A DNA stretch of 16,366 nucleotides from assembly GCA_937967775.1 (NCBI GenBank), contig CALCJH010000059.1, forward strand, positions 1-16,366, in the 5' to 3' direction. Numbering within the stretch: the first letter of the stretch is position 1; each line of letters begins with the position of its first letter. The notes under the pieces are model-generated. The model saw only the letters and a list, made by a program, of their open reading frames with translations, did no database searches and was not told the DNA's origin. This stretch comes from an uncultured bacterium (GTDB lineage Bacteria; Armatimonadota; UBA5829; DSUL01). Made by a program: the position numbers and the translations under genes. Of the stretch, positions 6,652-13,713 are shown piece after piece.

Positions 6652-9600
6652 ATGCCATACCGAGGACCGCTCACTTTCACCAAAGACAGCATCATCCTGA
6701 ACAAGATCCGCCGGCGCAAGGACGAAATCATGGGCTACATGGTCTCCGGCCTGACGCCCATCACGGACATCGTTTACCGCGAGACGCCCGAGTTCGAGCG
6801 CATCGAGGAGGCTCTGGCGGCGAAGGATTTCCGGCCCATCAGCGTGGGAGACTGGTGGGGCGGGGGTGGGATGAATGCGTGGTTCCGGCTGCGCATCCGG
6901 GTGCCGGAATCCTTTGCGGGACGGGAAGTGGCTGCATATCTGGACTTCAGTGGAGAGGCTTGCGCCTTTCTGGATGGCAAGCCTTTTCAGGGAGTGGACG
7001 GCAACCACCAGGAGCTGCTCTTGCTGAAAAAGGCGCGGGGGGGAGAGGAGTTCGAGCTGGTGGTGGATGCCAGCTCCATTCTCTGGCACTCGCCGCACGA
7101 CCCCGCCAAGCGACGGTTCGCGAGGGCCGAGATCGGGGTCCGCAACCCGGAAGTCCAGCGCTACTGGTTCGATCTGGAGGTGCTGTATCTGCTGGCGTTG
7201 CAGCTGCCGGACGACAGCCCCCGGCGGGCGAAGATCATCTACACGCTCAACAAGAGCGTGGATGCTTTCGATTACCACAACACGGATGACGCCTCACTGC
7301 GCGCATCGGCCATCCGCGCGCGGAAGATCCTCCAACCTCTGCTGGAGTGCCCCGCTTCCGCCAGCGCCACTACGGTGGCGGTGCACGGCCATTCGCATAT
7401 AGACGTGGCCTGGCTGTGGCCTTATCGCGAGACCAAGCGCAAGTGCGCGCGTACCTTCTCCACCGTGATGCGGCTGATGGAGCAGTACCCCGAGTACATC
7501 TTCAGCCAGAGCCAGGCGCAACTGTACAAGTTCACCAAAGAGCAGTATCCGGCGCTTTATGAGGAGATCAAGAAGCGGGTCAAGGAGGGACGGTGGGACG
7601 TTACCGGCAGCATGTGGGTGGAGGCCGACTGCAATCTGAGCTCCGGTGAATCGCTCATCCGGCAGGTTCTCTTTGGAAAGAACTTCTATATGGATGAGTT
7701 CGGGATCGAGACCGACGTCCTGTGGCTGCCGGATGTGTTCGGCTACTCCGCTGCGCTACCCCAGATCCTGCGCAAGGCTAGGGTGCCGTATTTCTCCACC
7801 ATCAAGATCAACTGGAGTCAGTTCAACACTTTCCCTTACAACACGTTCTACTGGAAGGGGATAGACGGTTCCAGGGTACTGGCGCATTTCCCGCCTACCA
7901 CGGACTATAACGCCTATCCCGAGCCGGGCAAGCTGCTTCAGCAGGTGCGAGAGTTCAAGGAGAAGGACCGCTGTGACGAGTCCCTTCTCAGCTACGGATG
8001 GGGCGACGGAGGAGGCGGTCCCGACCGGCGGCATCTGGAGTTCCTGCAGCGTTCGAAGGATCTGGAAGGGCTGCCGCGATGCATCCAGAAGAAGGTCACG
8101 GATTTCTTCCACTCCATTGATGATCCGCAGATAGACTATCCCGAGTGGGTGGGCGAACTGTATCTTGAGCTGCACCGCGGAACCTACACCACCCAGGCCC
8201 GGAACAAACGTTATAACCGCAAGGCCGAGTTTCTTTACCGGGATGCGGAGCTGCTGTCCTGCCTGGCGATGCCCCTGGGATTCGAATATCCTGCCGCCGA
8301 GCTGCGGGAGAAGTGGGAGGACATCCTCTGCAACCAGTTCCACGATGTCATTCCCGGGAGTTCCATCCGCCTTGTTTACGAAGATACGGACCGGATGTAT
8401 CCGGAGATCTTCCGGGTGGGGGAGGATGCCGCCGGCCGGGCGCTGGAGCGGATCGCCCGCAACGTGGATACCCGCGGAGAGGGCTTCCCACTTCTCGTGT
8501 TCAACACCCTGCCCTGGGAGCGCAAGGCCGTCGTCAGCGTCCCCGCGCCGGAGGATGCTCCGCGCGCTGTGGTGGGGCCCGATGGCCAGGAGGTTCCTGC
8601 GCAGCGCTCAGGGAATCAGCTATTATTCCCGGCCAGCGTGCCTTCCACAGGCTACGCTGTCTATCGCCTGCTCGAGCGGGAGCCGGTCCCTTCGCGCAAT
8701 CCTCTGAAGGTCAGCCGGACCACACTGGAGAACGCCTGGTTCCGTGTGAAGCTGGATGCGAAGGGTACCATCGTTTCGCTGCTTCACAAGGCCACCGGGC
8801 GGGAGCTGGTGAAGCCGGGTGAGCGCGCCAATCTGCTCCGGCTCTATGAGGACAAGCCCATAGACTGGCCGGCCTGGGACATAGACTTCTTCTATGAAGA
8901 CAAGTGGGTGGACGTAACGCAGACGGACTCCCTTGAGGTTGTGGAAGAAGGTCCGGTGCGCGCAACGCTGGAGGTGCGCCGTTCGTTCAGCCGCTCACGT
9001 CTCTCGCAGCGCATTATCATCTACGCGGACTCCCCCCGCATAGACTTCGAGACCTGGGTGGACTGGCACGAAAAGGATCGCGTGCTGAAAGCTCTGTTCC
9101 CTGTGGACGTCAACGCGAGCGAGGCGCGCTATGAGATCCAGTTCGGCAACGTCACGCGGCCCACTCACACCAACACCAGCTGGGATTTCGCGCGCTTCGA
9201 GGTCTGTGCGCATCGCTGGGCGGACATCTCGGAGGAAGGCTTCGGGATGAGCCTGATGAACGACTGCAAGTACGGGCACCACACGAAGGGCAGCGAGATG
9301 CGCCTGACCCTGTTGCGTGCCCCGAAGGAGCCGGATCCTGAAGCCGACATGGGCGAGCACGTGTTCACGTATTCCATCATGCCGCACGCCGGGGATTACG
9401 TAGAGGCCGGAACCGTGCGCGAGGCATACGGCCTGAACGTGCCGATGCGAGTCTTGCCCGTGGAGCCTTCGGAAGGCTCTCTGCCTCCTGTGAAGTCGTT
9501 TCTCCGGGTGGACAGCGAACACGTTATTCTGGAGACGGTCAAAAAGGCGGAGCGGGAGGACACTGTCATCCTCCGTTGTTATGAGTGCCACAATCGCCGC

Positions 9601-9753
9601 GGGACGGTGACGGTATCGGTGGATCTGCCGTTCAGCCGCGTGTACGAATGCGATCTGATGGAAGACAATCTGGAAGAGGTACCGTCGAGCAGCGGCTCTT
9701 TTACCTTCCAGATCCGTCCCTTCGAGATCAAGACGTTCAAGCTGGTTCGCTAG
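6652..9753 (+). CDS. Cytoplasmic class II alpha-mannosidase (GH38)
   Basis: The enzyme hydrolyses alpha-linked mannose with retention of configuration through a zinc-assisted active site. At 1,033 residues it matches the long Ams1/MAN2C1-like subgroup. It has no signal peptide, so it should act in the cytoplasm on imported oligosaccharides. The zinc motif HGHSHIDVAWLWPYRET has His249 and Asp251, and the catalytic nucleophile is Asp361 in LWLPDVFGYS. Further family blocks are LYLELHRGTYTTQARNKR (from residue 504) and NQFHDVIPGSS (His564-Asp565). An N-terminal domain covers ~1-235, the catalytic barrel ~240-500, a helical middle domain ~510-610 and beta-sandwich domains to the end. The start ATG 6652 has GGGGAGAG 11 bases upstream. 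No clear promoter was seen in the 90-base gap before it. Two UroD-like genes and a GNAT gene follow in the same direction, suggesting a shared catabolic job. Confidence 0.95.
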   Translation: MPYRGPLTFTKDSIILNKIRRRKDEIMGYMVSGLTPITDIVYRETPEFERIEEALAAKDFRPISVGDWWGGGGMNAWFRLRIRVPESFAGREVAAYLDFSGEACAFLDGKPFQGVDGNHQELLLLKKARGGEEFELVVDASSILWHSPHDPAKRRFARAEIGVRNPEVQRYWFDLEVLYLLALQLPDDSPRRAKIIYTLNKSVDAFDYHNTDDASLRASAIRARKILQPLLECPASASATTVAVHGHSHIDVAWLWPYRETKRKCARTFSTVMRLMEQYPEYIFSQSQAQLYKFTKEQYPALYEEIKKRVKEGRWDVTGSMWVEADCNLSSGESLIRQVLFGKNFYMDEFGIETDVLWLPDVFGYSAALPQILRKARVPYFSTIKINWSQFNTFPYNTFYWKGIDGSRVLAHFPPTTDYNAYPEPGKLLQQVREFKEKDRCDESLLSYGWGDGGGGPDRRHLEFLQRSKDLEGLPRCIQKKVTDFFHSIDDPQIDYPEWVGELYLELHRGTYTTQARNKRYNRKAEFLYRDAELLSCLAMPLGFEYPAAELREKWEDILCNQFHDVIPGSSIRLVYEDTDRMYPEIFRVGEDAAGRALERIARNVDTRGEGFPLLVFNTLPWERKAVVSVPAPEDAPRAVVGPDGQEVPAQRSGNQLLFPASVPSTGYAVYRLLEREPVPSRNPLKVSRTTLENAWFRVKLDAKGTIVSLLHKATGRELVKPGERANLLRLYEDKPIDWPAWDIDFFYEDKWVDVTQTDSLEVVEEGPVRATLEVRRSFSRSRLSQRIIIYADSPRIDFETWVDWHEKDRVLKALFPVDVNASEARYEIQFGNVTRPTHTNTSWDFARFEVCAHRWADISEEGFGMSLMNDCKYGHHTKGSEMRLTLLRAPKEPDPEADMGEHVFTYSIMPHAGDYVEAGTVREAYGLNVPMRVLPVEPSEGSLPPVKSFLRVDSEHVILETVKKAEREDTVILRCYECHNRRGTVTVSVDLPFSRVYECDLMEDNLEEVPSSSGSFTFQIRPFEIKTFKLVR

Positions 9754-9885
9754 CATCGGGTTCGGGCTGTTGCTTTCCAGAGGTGCCGAGGCATTGTGAG
9801 TCTGGCGATGCGCGCATCCATCTGCCGGAGGAATTGCGCTCGCTGTCCGATGAACTTTGCCGATACCGCACTGCCGGCTGATGGT

Positions 9886-9894
9886 AAAGAGGAG
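9886..9894 (+). promoter_or_regulatory. Ribosome binding site that fixes the start of the first UroD-like gene
   Basis: AAAGAGGAG ends four bases before ATG 9899. The open frame runs back to an ATG at 9857 without such a site, and another in-frame ATG lies at 9914. This selects 9899. The 145-base gap behind it (9754-9898) holds no other gene or clear promoter that I can see. Confidence 0.65.
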
Positions 9895-9898
9895 TCCA

Positions 9899-10957
9899 AT
9901 GCCCAGAGAGACAATGACCTCCCGCGAGCGGTGGCTTGCCGTGCTGACCCGCCAGAAACCCGACCGCGTGCCGATGGATTACTGGGCCACCGGCGAGGCC
10001 ACGGAGAAGCTGTGCGCACATCTTGGCTGCACATACGATGAGATGCTCCAGCGCTTGCATATAGACCGCCCTGTGAGCGTGGGGCCGGCCTACATCGGTC
10101 CTCCACCGAAGGAGGGAACGGACATCTGGGGCCTGCGACGCCGGACGGTGGACTACGGAACCGGCGTCTACAGTGAGGTTGTGGGTGAACCGCCGCTCGC
10201 CAGGTTTTCGTCACCGGAGGAGATCGAGGCGAACTACCGCTGGCCCCGCGTGGATGACTGGGATTTCTCCGTGCTGCCGGATCAGGTGAAGGGCAAGGAG
10301 CATCTACCGGTGCAGGGCGGCGGCTCGGAACCGTTCCTGGTGTATAAACTCCTGCGCGGCGAGGAGCAGGCGTTCATAGATCTGGTGGAGAACCCAGAGA
10401 TCGTCCACTACTGCCTGGACCGTCTTTTCGATCTGGCCTACCAGACCACGCTGCGCATCTTCGAGACCATACCCGGCGTCGTCATGATCACCTATGTGGC
10501 GGAGGATCTGGGCGGACAGGAAGGATTGATGTATTCGCCCGCACAGATCCGGGAGTTCCTGCTGCCGCGCATGAAGCGCATGATGGATCTGACGAAGCAG
10601 CACGGCTCCTTCGTGTTCCACCACTCCGACGGGGCCATCCGGGACATCCTTCCGGATCTCATCGAAGCTGGCATCCAGATTCTCAACCCCGTGCAGTGGC
10701 GTTGCCGGGGAATGGAGCGGGAAGGTCTGAAGCGCGACTTCGGGGACCGGCTCATCTTTCACGGAGGAGTGGACAATCAGCAGACTCTGCCTTTCGGGAC
10801 CGTTGAGGATGTGCGTCAGGAGGTGCTGGACAACCTTCGCATCCTGGGCGAAGGCGGTGGCTACATCCTCGCGCCGTGCCACAATATCCAGGCGGTGGGG
10901 CCGGCTGAGAACGTTGTGGCGATGTATGAGACCGGTTACGAATACGGGTGGCAGTAG
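9899..10957 (+). CDS. Uroporphyrinogen decarboxylase-fold protein (MtaA/CmuA-like family), not haem HemE
   Basis: This 352-residue TIM-barrel protein belongs to the broad family that joins uroporphyrinogen decarboxylase with corrinoid/coenzyme M methyltransferases. It shows the family opening RERWLAVLTRQKPDRVPMD, a DIWG block, an EDLGGQEGLMYSP block, HHSDGAIRDILPDL (residues 241-254), FHGGVDNQQTLPFGTVEDV and the end signature GGGYILAPCHNIQ with Cys327. In methyltransferase members zinc is held by His-x-Cys plus a late Cys. Here the first motif is His242-Ser-Asp244, so one Cys is replaced by Asp while the late Cys is kept. That argues against simple MtaA activity. The HemE N-terminal substrate motif is also absent. 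Its neighbours are an alpha-mannosidase and a second family member, so a sugar-linked reaction is likelier than tetrapyrrole synthesis. The reaction is unknown. Confidence 0.85.
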   Translation: MPRETMTSRERWLAVLTRQKPDRVPMDYWATGEATEKLCAHLGCTYDEMLQRLHIDRPVSVGPAYIGPPPKEGTDIWGLRRRTVDYGTGVYSEVVGEPPLARFSSPEEIEANYRWPRVDDWDFSVLPDQVKGKEHLPVQGGGSEPFLVYKLLRGEEQAFIDLVENPEIVHYCLDRLFDLAYQTTLRIFETIPGVVMITYVAEDLGGQEGLMYSPAQIREFLLPRMKRMMDLTKQHGSFVFHHSDGAIRDILPDLIEAGIQILNPVQWRCRGMEREGLKRDFGDRLIFHGGVDNQQTLPFGTVEDVRQEVLDNLRILGEGGGYILAPCHNIQAVGPAENVVAMYETGYEYGWQ

Positions 10958-11008
10958 CGGTGGTCGGATCTTCTGCGTTCTCGCCGATGTGCAAGGCTCC
11001 GTGGTGGT

Positions 11009-11027
11009 GCCCGGATAAGCGCCGGGC
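11009..11027 (+). terminator. Small hairpin between the two UroD-like genes
   Basis: GCCCGG (11009-11014) pairs with CCGGGC (11022-11027) around a 7-nt loop. A second CCGGG copy at 11031-11035 followed by TTTCG gives an alternative pairing. The T-tract is poor, so it could be a weak terminator or only a pausing or RNA-stability element. The rest of the 141-base gap holds nothing else I can assign. Confidence 0.25.
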
Positions 11028-11098
11028 CTGCCGGGTTTCGAAATAACCTGCGGCGGAGCGCTGCGTGTGCTTTAAGGCTGAGTGGAGAGATTCTCAGA

Positions 11099-12181
11099 AT
11101 GCCCCTGATCTCAAGCCCCGAATGGGAGAGGTCGCGCGAGCGGTTCACCGCCTGGTGGAATCAACAGGCCGTGGACCGCGTCCTGCTGCAGGTCATCGCC
11201 CCTGCCGATGATCCTCCTCCTGCCCCCGCGCCCGAGCCGGAGTCCCTGCAGCAACTGTGGCTGGATGCGGACTGGCGCATTCGCCGCTTTGAATGGGATA
11301 TGGCGCGGACCTTCTACGGAGGTGACGCTTTCCCTTACCTGGACACCCACATCGGACCGGGTACAATGTCCCTTTATCTGGGCGCCCGCCCGGAATTCAG
11401 CCCGGGCACGGTGTGGTATCATCCCTGCATTCCGGACATCCGCACGGCCGACGTCCCGGAACCGGATCCGGACAATCCCTACTGGCTGTTCAGTCAGGAG
11501 TTCGCGCGCCTCGGGAAGGAGCGTCTCCAGGGGCGGGCGCTGGTCAGCTTTCCGGATCTCATCGAGGGGCTGGATACGCTCTCCAGCCTGCTGGGGAACG
11601 ATGCCCTGCTCTTCGCGCTGATGGACGCCCCGGACCACGTTCACCGGTTTCAGGACGCCCTCACGGACATCTACTTCGACTTCCACGACCCGCTTTACAA
11701 TATCATCCGGGATGAGCACGGGGGCTGCTGTTTCTCCGCGTTCAACACGTATGCGCCCGGACCGATGGCCAAGGTGCAGTGCGACTTCAGCGCGATGATT
11801 TCTCCGGCCATGTTCGCGGAGTTCGTCGTGCCGTATCTGGAGGAGCAGTGTGCCCGGCTGGACTACGCGGTCTATCATCTGGACGGACCTTGCTGTCTTC
11901 AGCACCTGGACCTGCTCCTGGAGATACCCACTCTCCACGCCATCCAGTGGACTCCCGGCGCCGGTCAGCCCTCAGCTTGCTGGGCGGGCTATATCCCGAT
12001 GTACCGCCGCATCCGGCAGGCGGGAAAATCCGTCATGGTGCGTGGCGGCACGCCGGAGGAGGCGCGCGCTCTGGTGGAGGACCTGGGACCGGAGGGCCTG
12101 GACATCCTGCTGTGGGTGGACAGCCAGGAGACAGCGGAGAGAGTGGTGCAGGATGCCTTGAACTGGAGGCGGACGAAGTGA
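11099..12181 (+). CDS. Divergent second uroporphyrinogen decarboxylase-fold protein
   Basis: This 360-residue protein looks like a remote paralogue of the UroD-like gene upstream. It has a Pro-rich insert (about residues 37-48), a THIGPGTMSLYLGARPEF block, ALVSFPDLIEGLDTLSSLLG, and YAVYHLDGPCCLQHLDLLL with His260-Leu-Asp262-Gly matching the His-Ser-Asp-Gly of the first copy. The family's late Cys motif is missing: the corresponding end reads GLDILLWVDSQETAERVV. The putative metal site therefore appears incomplete. The start ATG 11099 has GTGGAGAG nine bases upstream, held in the loop of a weak 5-bp hairpin (CTGAG/CTCAG). The stop overlaps the next start by four bases, so the GNAT protein is probably made from the same message. 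It may be a partner subunit or a divergent enzyme; no reaction can be assigned. Confidence 0.75.
   Translation: MPLISSPEWERSRERFTAWWNQQAVDRVLLQVIAPADDPPPAPAPEPESLQQLWLDADWRIRRFEWDMARTFYGGDAFPYLDTHIGPGTMSLYLGARPEFSPGTVWYHPCIPDIRTADVPEPDPDNPYWLFSQEFARLGKERLQGRALVSFPDLIEGLDTLSSLLGNDALLFALMDAPDHVHRFQDALTDIYFDFHDPLYNIIRDEHGGCCFSAFNTYAPGPMAKVQCDFSAMISPAMFAEFVVPYLEEQCARLDYAVYHLDGPCCLQHLDLLLEIPTLHAIQWTPGAGQPSACWAGYIPMYRRIRQAGKSVMVRGGTPEEARALVEDLGPEGLDILLWVDSQETAERVVQDALNWRRTK
12165..12169 (+). promoter_or_regulatory. Ribosome binding site that fixes the GNAT gene start
   Basis: GGAGG inside the end of the second UroD-like gene lies eight bases before GTG 12178. The open frame continues upstream to 11779, but that part only shadows the UroD-like gene. 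The GTGA overlap (12178-12181) is a typical coupling junction. Confidence 0.65.
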
Positions 12182-13107
12182 CGGAGCCTGTCTGCCGGAC
12201 GCTGAGCGAGGATCTGCTGGAGAGCGTCCGCCAGCTTCACAACGAGACCTGCCGTTATGACACTCTGGACTTGGAGACCTTCCGTCACAAGACCCTGGAG
12301 GACCCGGACTTCGATCCCGCGCTGGCGCCTGTTCTTCTGGAAGCCGGACGGCCGGTTGCGTGGATGATGGCGGTCTGCCGGCGGGAGGAAGACCGGGTGC
12401 GGGCGGGCATCAAGATGTTCGGTGTGGCTCCCGACTGGCAGGGCAGGGGGCTTGCGAACAGACTTCTGGGGCAGGTGGAGGCCGGATGTCTGGCACGGGG
12501 GGCGCTCGCTCTGGATGTCGGCTTCACCCGCCCGAACTACCTGACGGCCGGGATAGATCCCCGCTATACCCCGGCGGTGGCATTCCTGATGCGCCGCGGG
12601 TACCAGCGCACAGGCGAGACCTTCAACATGGACGTGGACCTGTCCACATCGGACTGGCAGGCACCAGAACTGGAGGAGAAGCTCGGCAGTCAGGGCATCG
12701 TCTGTCGAAGGCTGGGTCCGGAGGACCGGGGGGCGCTGGAGGCGTGTTTTGACCGGGAGGGCACGTCGGCCGGATGGCGATATCAGATCCTGCGCGCCGC
12801 TTCCCTGGAGCCTCCACGGGTGTTCATTGCGGAGCGTGAGGGGGAGGTTGTCGCATTTGCGGCCTTCGACGCCGTAAGGCCGGGCTGGTTCGGCCCGATG
12901 GCGACGTCCACCGCGTTGCGCGGAGGGGGGATCGGGACCCTGGTGTATCTTCGTTGCCTTCAGGATATGAAGTCCCTGGGCTACCGGGTGGCGGTCATCA
13001 ATGCGGTCGGTCCGCTTCCGTTCTATTCGCGCGTCTCCGGCGCGGTGGTCAGCCGCGTGTTCTGGCGGATGTCGAAGCAGCTTGCCTCACCGCACTCTAA
13101 GGCCTGA
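12178..13107 (+). CDS. Tandem-domain GNAT-family N-acetyltransferase
   Basis: The 309-residue protein contains two GNAT folds in a row. In the first (about residues 1-150) the acetyl-CoA pyrophosphate loop is GVAPDWQGRGLANRLL (Gln88, Gly89, Gly91). In the second (about 165-305) it is LRGGGIGTLVYL (248-253). Both are followed by the usual helix and a late FY or FLMRRGY element (PLPFYSRVSG in the second; AVAFLMRRGYQRTGETF in the first). Such proteins transfer an acyl group from acetyl-CoA to an amine, but the acceptor cannot be predicted. Often only one of two GNAT domains is catalytic. GTG start with four-base overlap to the second UroD-like gene indicates translational coupling and a likely functional link with it. 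A role in modifying an amino sugar or an unusual metabolite is possible given the mannosidase nearby, but this is speculation. Confidence 0.85.
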   Translation: MTEPVCRTLSEDLLESVRQLHNETCRYDTLDLETFRHKTLEDPDFDPALAPVLLEAGRPVAWMMAVCRREEDRVRAGIKMFGVAPDWQGRGLANRLLGQVEAGCLARGALALDVGFTRPNYLTAGIDPRYTPAVAFLMRRGYQRTGETFNMDVDLSTSDWQAPELEEKLGSQGIVCRRLGPEDRGALEACFDREGTSAGWRYQILRAASLEPPRVFIAEREGEVVAFAAFDAVRPGWFGPMATSTALRGGGIGTLVYLRCLQDMKSLGYRVAVINAVGPLPFYSRVSGAVVSRVFWRMSKQLASPHSKA

Positions 13108-13308
13108 CTGTCCGCCCGCAGGGCTCCTGCAGCCCCCGCGCTCGGAGAGTAGTTCTGTGTGCCGGGTCGGATGAGCTGTCCGCCGGGTGCGGGCCGGGCG
13201 AGACCGCCCTCCTTCGGTGCGTTGCCCCGGTGCGCGCGGCAGCCGGCGCGCTACTCGGGCGGGGCGGGAGCGACTCGCGTGGTCTTGCAACAGAAAATGC
13301 ACTCTTAT
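13108..13308 (+). other. GC-rich intergenic stretch upstream of the rpsO promoter
   Basis: Together with the promoter and leader this makes 316 bases without a gene. I see no convincing coding frame: a nominal frame from 13159 is Arg/Pro/Ala-rich with no ribosome binding site. No tRNA shape or T-loop sequence is present. Several GC hairpins are possible, such as GGGCT/AGCCC around 13118 and GCGCGC (13232-13237) with GCGCGC (13246-13251). None is followed by a T-tract, so a factor-dependent end of the GNAT message is likely. Confidence 0.4.
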
Positions 13309-13337
13309 TTGACAGTCTCCGGCCCGGGTGCTAACAT
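13309..13337 (+). promoter_or_regulatory. Sigma70-type promoter of rpsO-pnp
   Basis: A perfect TTGACA (13309-13314) is followed after 17 bases by TAACAT (13332-13337, four of six consensus bases). It lies in a local AT-rich patch within very GC-rich sequence. Transcription would start near 13344, giving a leader of about 80 nt before rpsO. Confidence 0.7.
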
Positions 13338-13370
13338 CTTAGGGACTCACACAGTGGAGAATACACACAC

Positions 13371-13396
13371 CCAGCCGGCTGGTGAAGGGGCCGGCC
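13371..13396 (+). promoter_or_regulatory. rpsO leader hairpin, candidate S15 feedback site
   Basis: Two GCCGGC hexamers (13374-13379 and 13390-13395) can pair around a 10-nt loop. The first also lies in a 12-base palindrome, CCAGCCGGCTGG (13371-13382). The structure ends 11 bases before the ribosome binding site AGGAGG (13407-13412). S15 is known to repress its own translation through leader structures in several bacterial groups, with different folds in each. Whether this is such a site is inference. Confidence 0.35.
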
Positions 13397-13423
13397 TTAT
13401 TTGCGCAGGAGGAAACGGCAGTA

Positions 13424-13693
13424 ATGCCTCTCCCTAAGGAAAAGAAGACCGAGATCATCGGCGACCACAGGACCCACGAAGCGGATACCGGTTCTCCGGA
13501 AGTGCAGGTTGCTCTCCTTTCCGCGCGGATCGCTCAGTTGACCGAGCACCTGAAGGAGCACAAGAAAGACCACCATTCCAGGCGCGGGCTCCTGATGCTG
13601 GTGGGCAAGCGGCGCCGCCTGCTCAACTACTTGAGCAAGAAGGACATTGACCGCTACCGCCAGCTCATCGCCAGGCTCGGGCTGCGCAGATAG
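13424..13693 (+). CDS. rpsO: Small ribosomal subunit protein S15 (uS15)
   Basis: The 89-residue product has the standard length for S15. It carries the family signature [16 protein letters not shown] (residues 21-36) and [20 protein letters not shown], in which His42, Asp49 and Ser52 correspond to residues that contact 16S rRNA. S15 binds the central domain of 16S rRNA early in 30S assembly. ATG 13424 follows AGGAGG by 11 bases; the frame is open back to 13382 but without family residues. pnp follows after 20 bases, the widely conserved rpsO-pnp order. No RNase III-type hairpin like that of E. coli can be fitted in this short gap. Confidence 0.98.
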   Translation: MPLPKEKKTEIIGDHRTHEADTGSPEVQVALLSARIAQLTEHLKEHKKDHHSRRGLLMLVGKRRRLLNYLSKKDIDRYRQLIARLGLRR

Positions 13694-13713
13694 GGGAAAG
13701 AACCAGAGAACGT

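Noticed and set aside
9899..10957. Haem-biosynthetic uroporphyrinogen decarboxylase (hemE)
   Set aside because: The N-terminal substrate-binding signature of HemE is absent, the end motif contains the Cys of the methyltransferase-type branch, and no haem genes are nearby.
11078..11097. Hairpin CTGAG/CTCAG with the ribosome binding site of the second UroD-like gene in its loop
   Set aside because: Only five pairs with a 10-base loop, so it is too weak to call a regulatory element.
11779..12177. Upstream extension of the GNAT frame
   Set aside because: It overlaps the second UroD-like gene and is Arg/Gly/Pro-rich; GTG 12178 with GGAGG gives a clean start at the GNAT domain.
13108..13308. tRNA or small RNA gene in the gap before rpsO
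   Set aside because: No cloverleaf, T-loop or CCA end, and no promoter plus terminator pair enclosing a short transcript.
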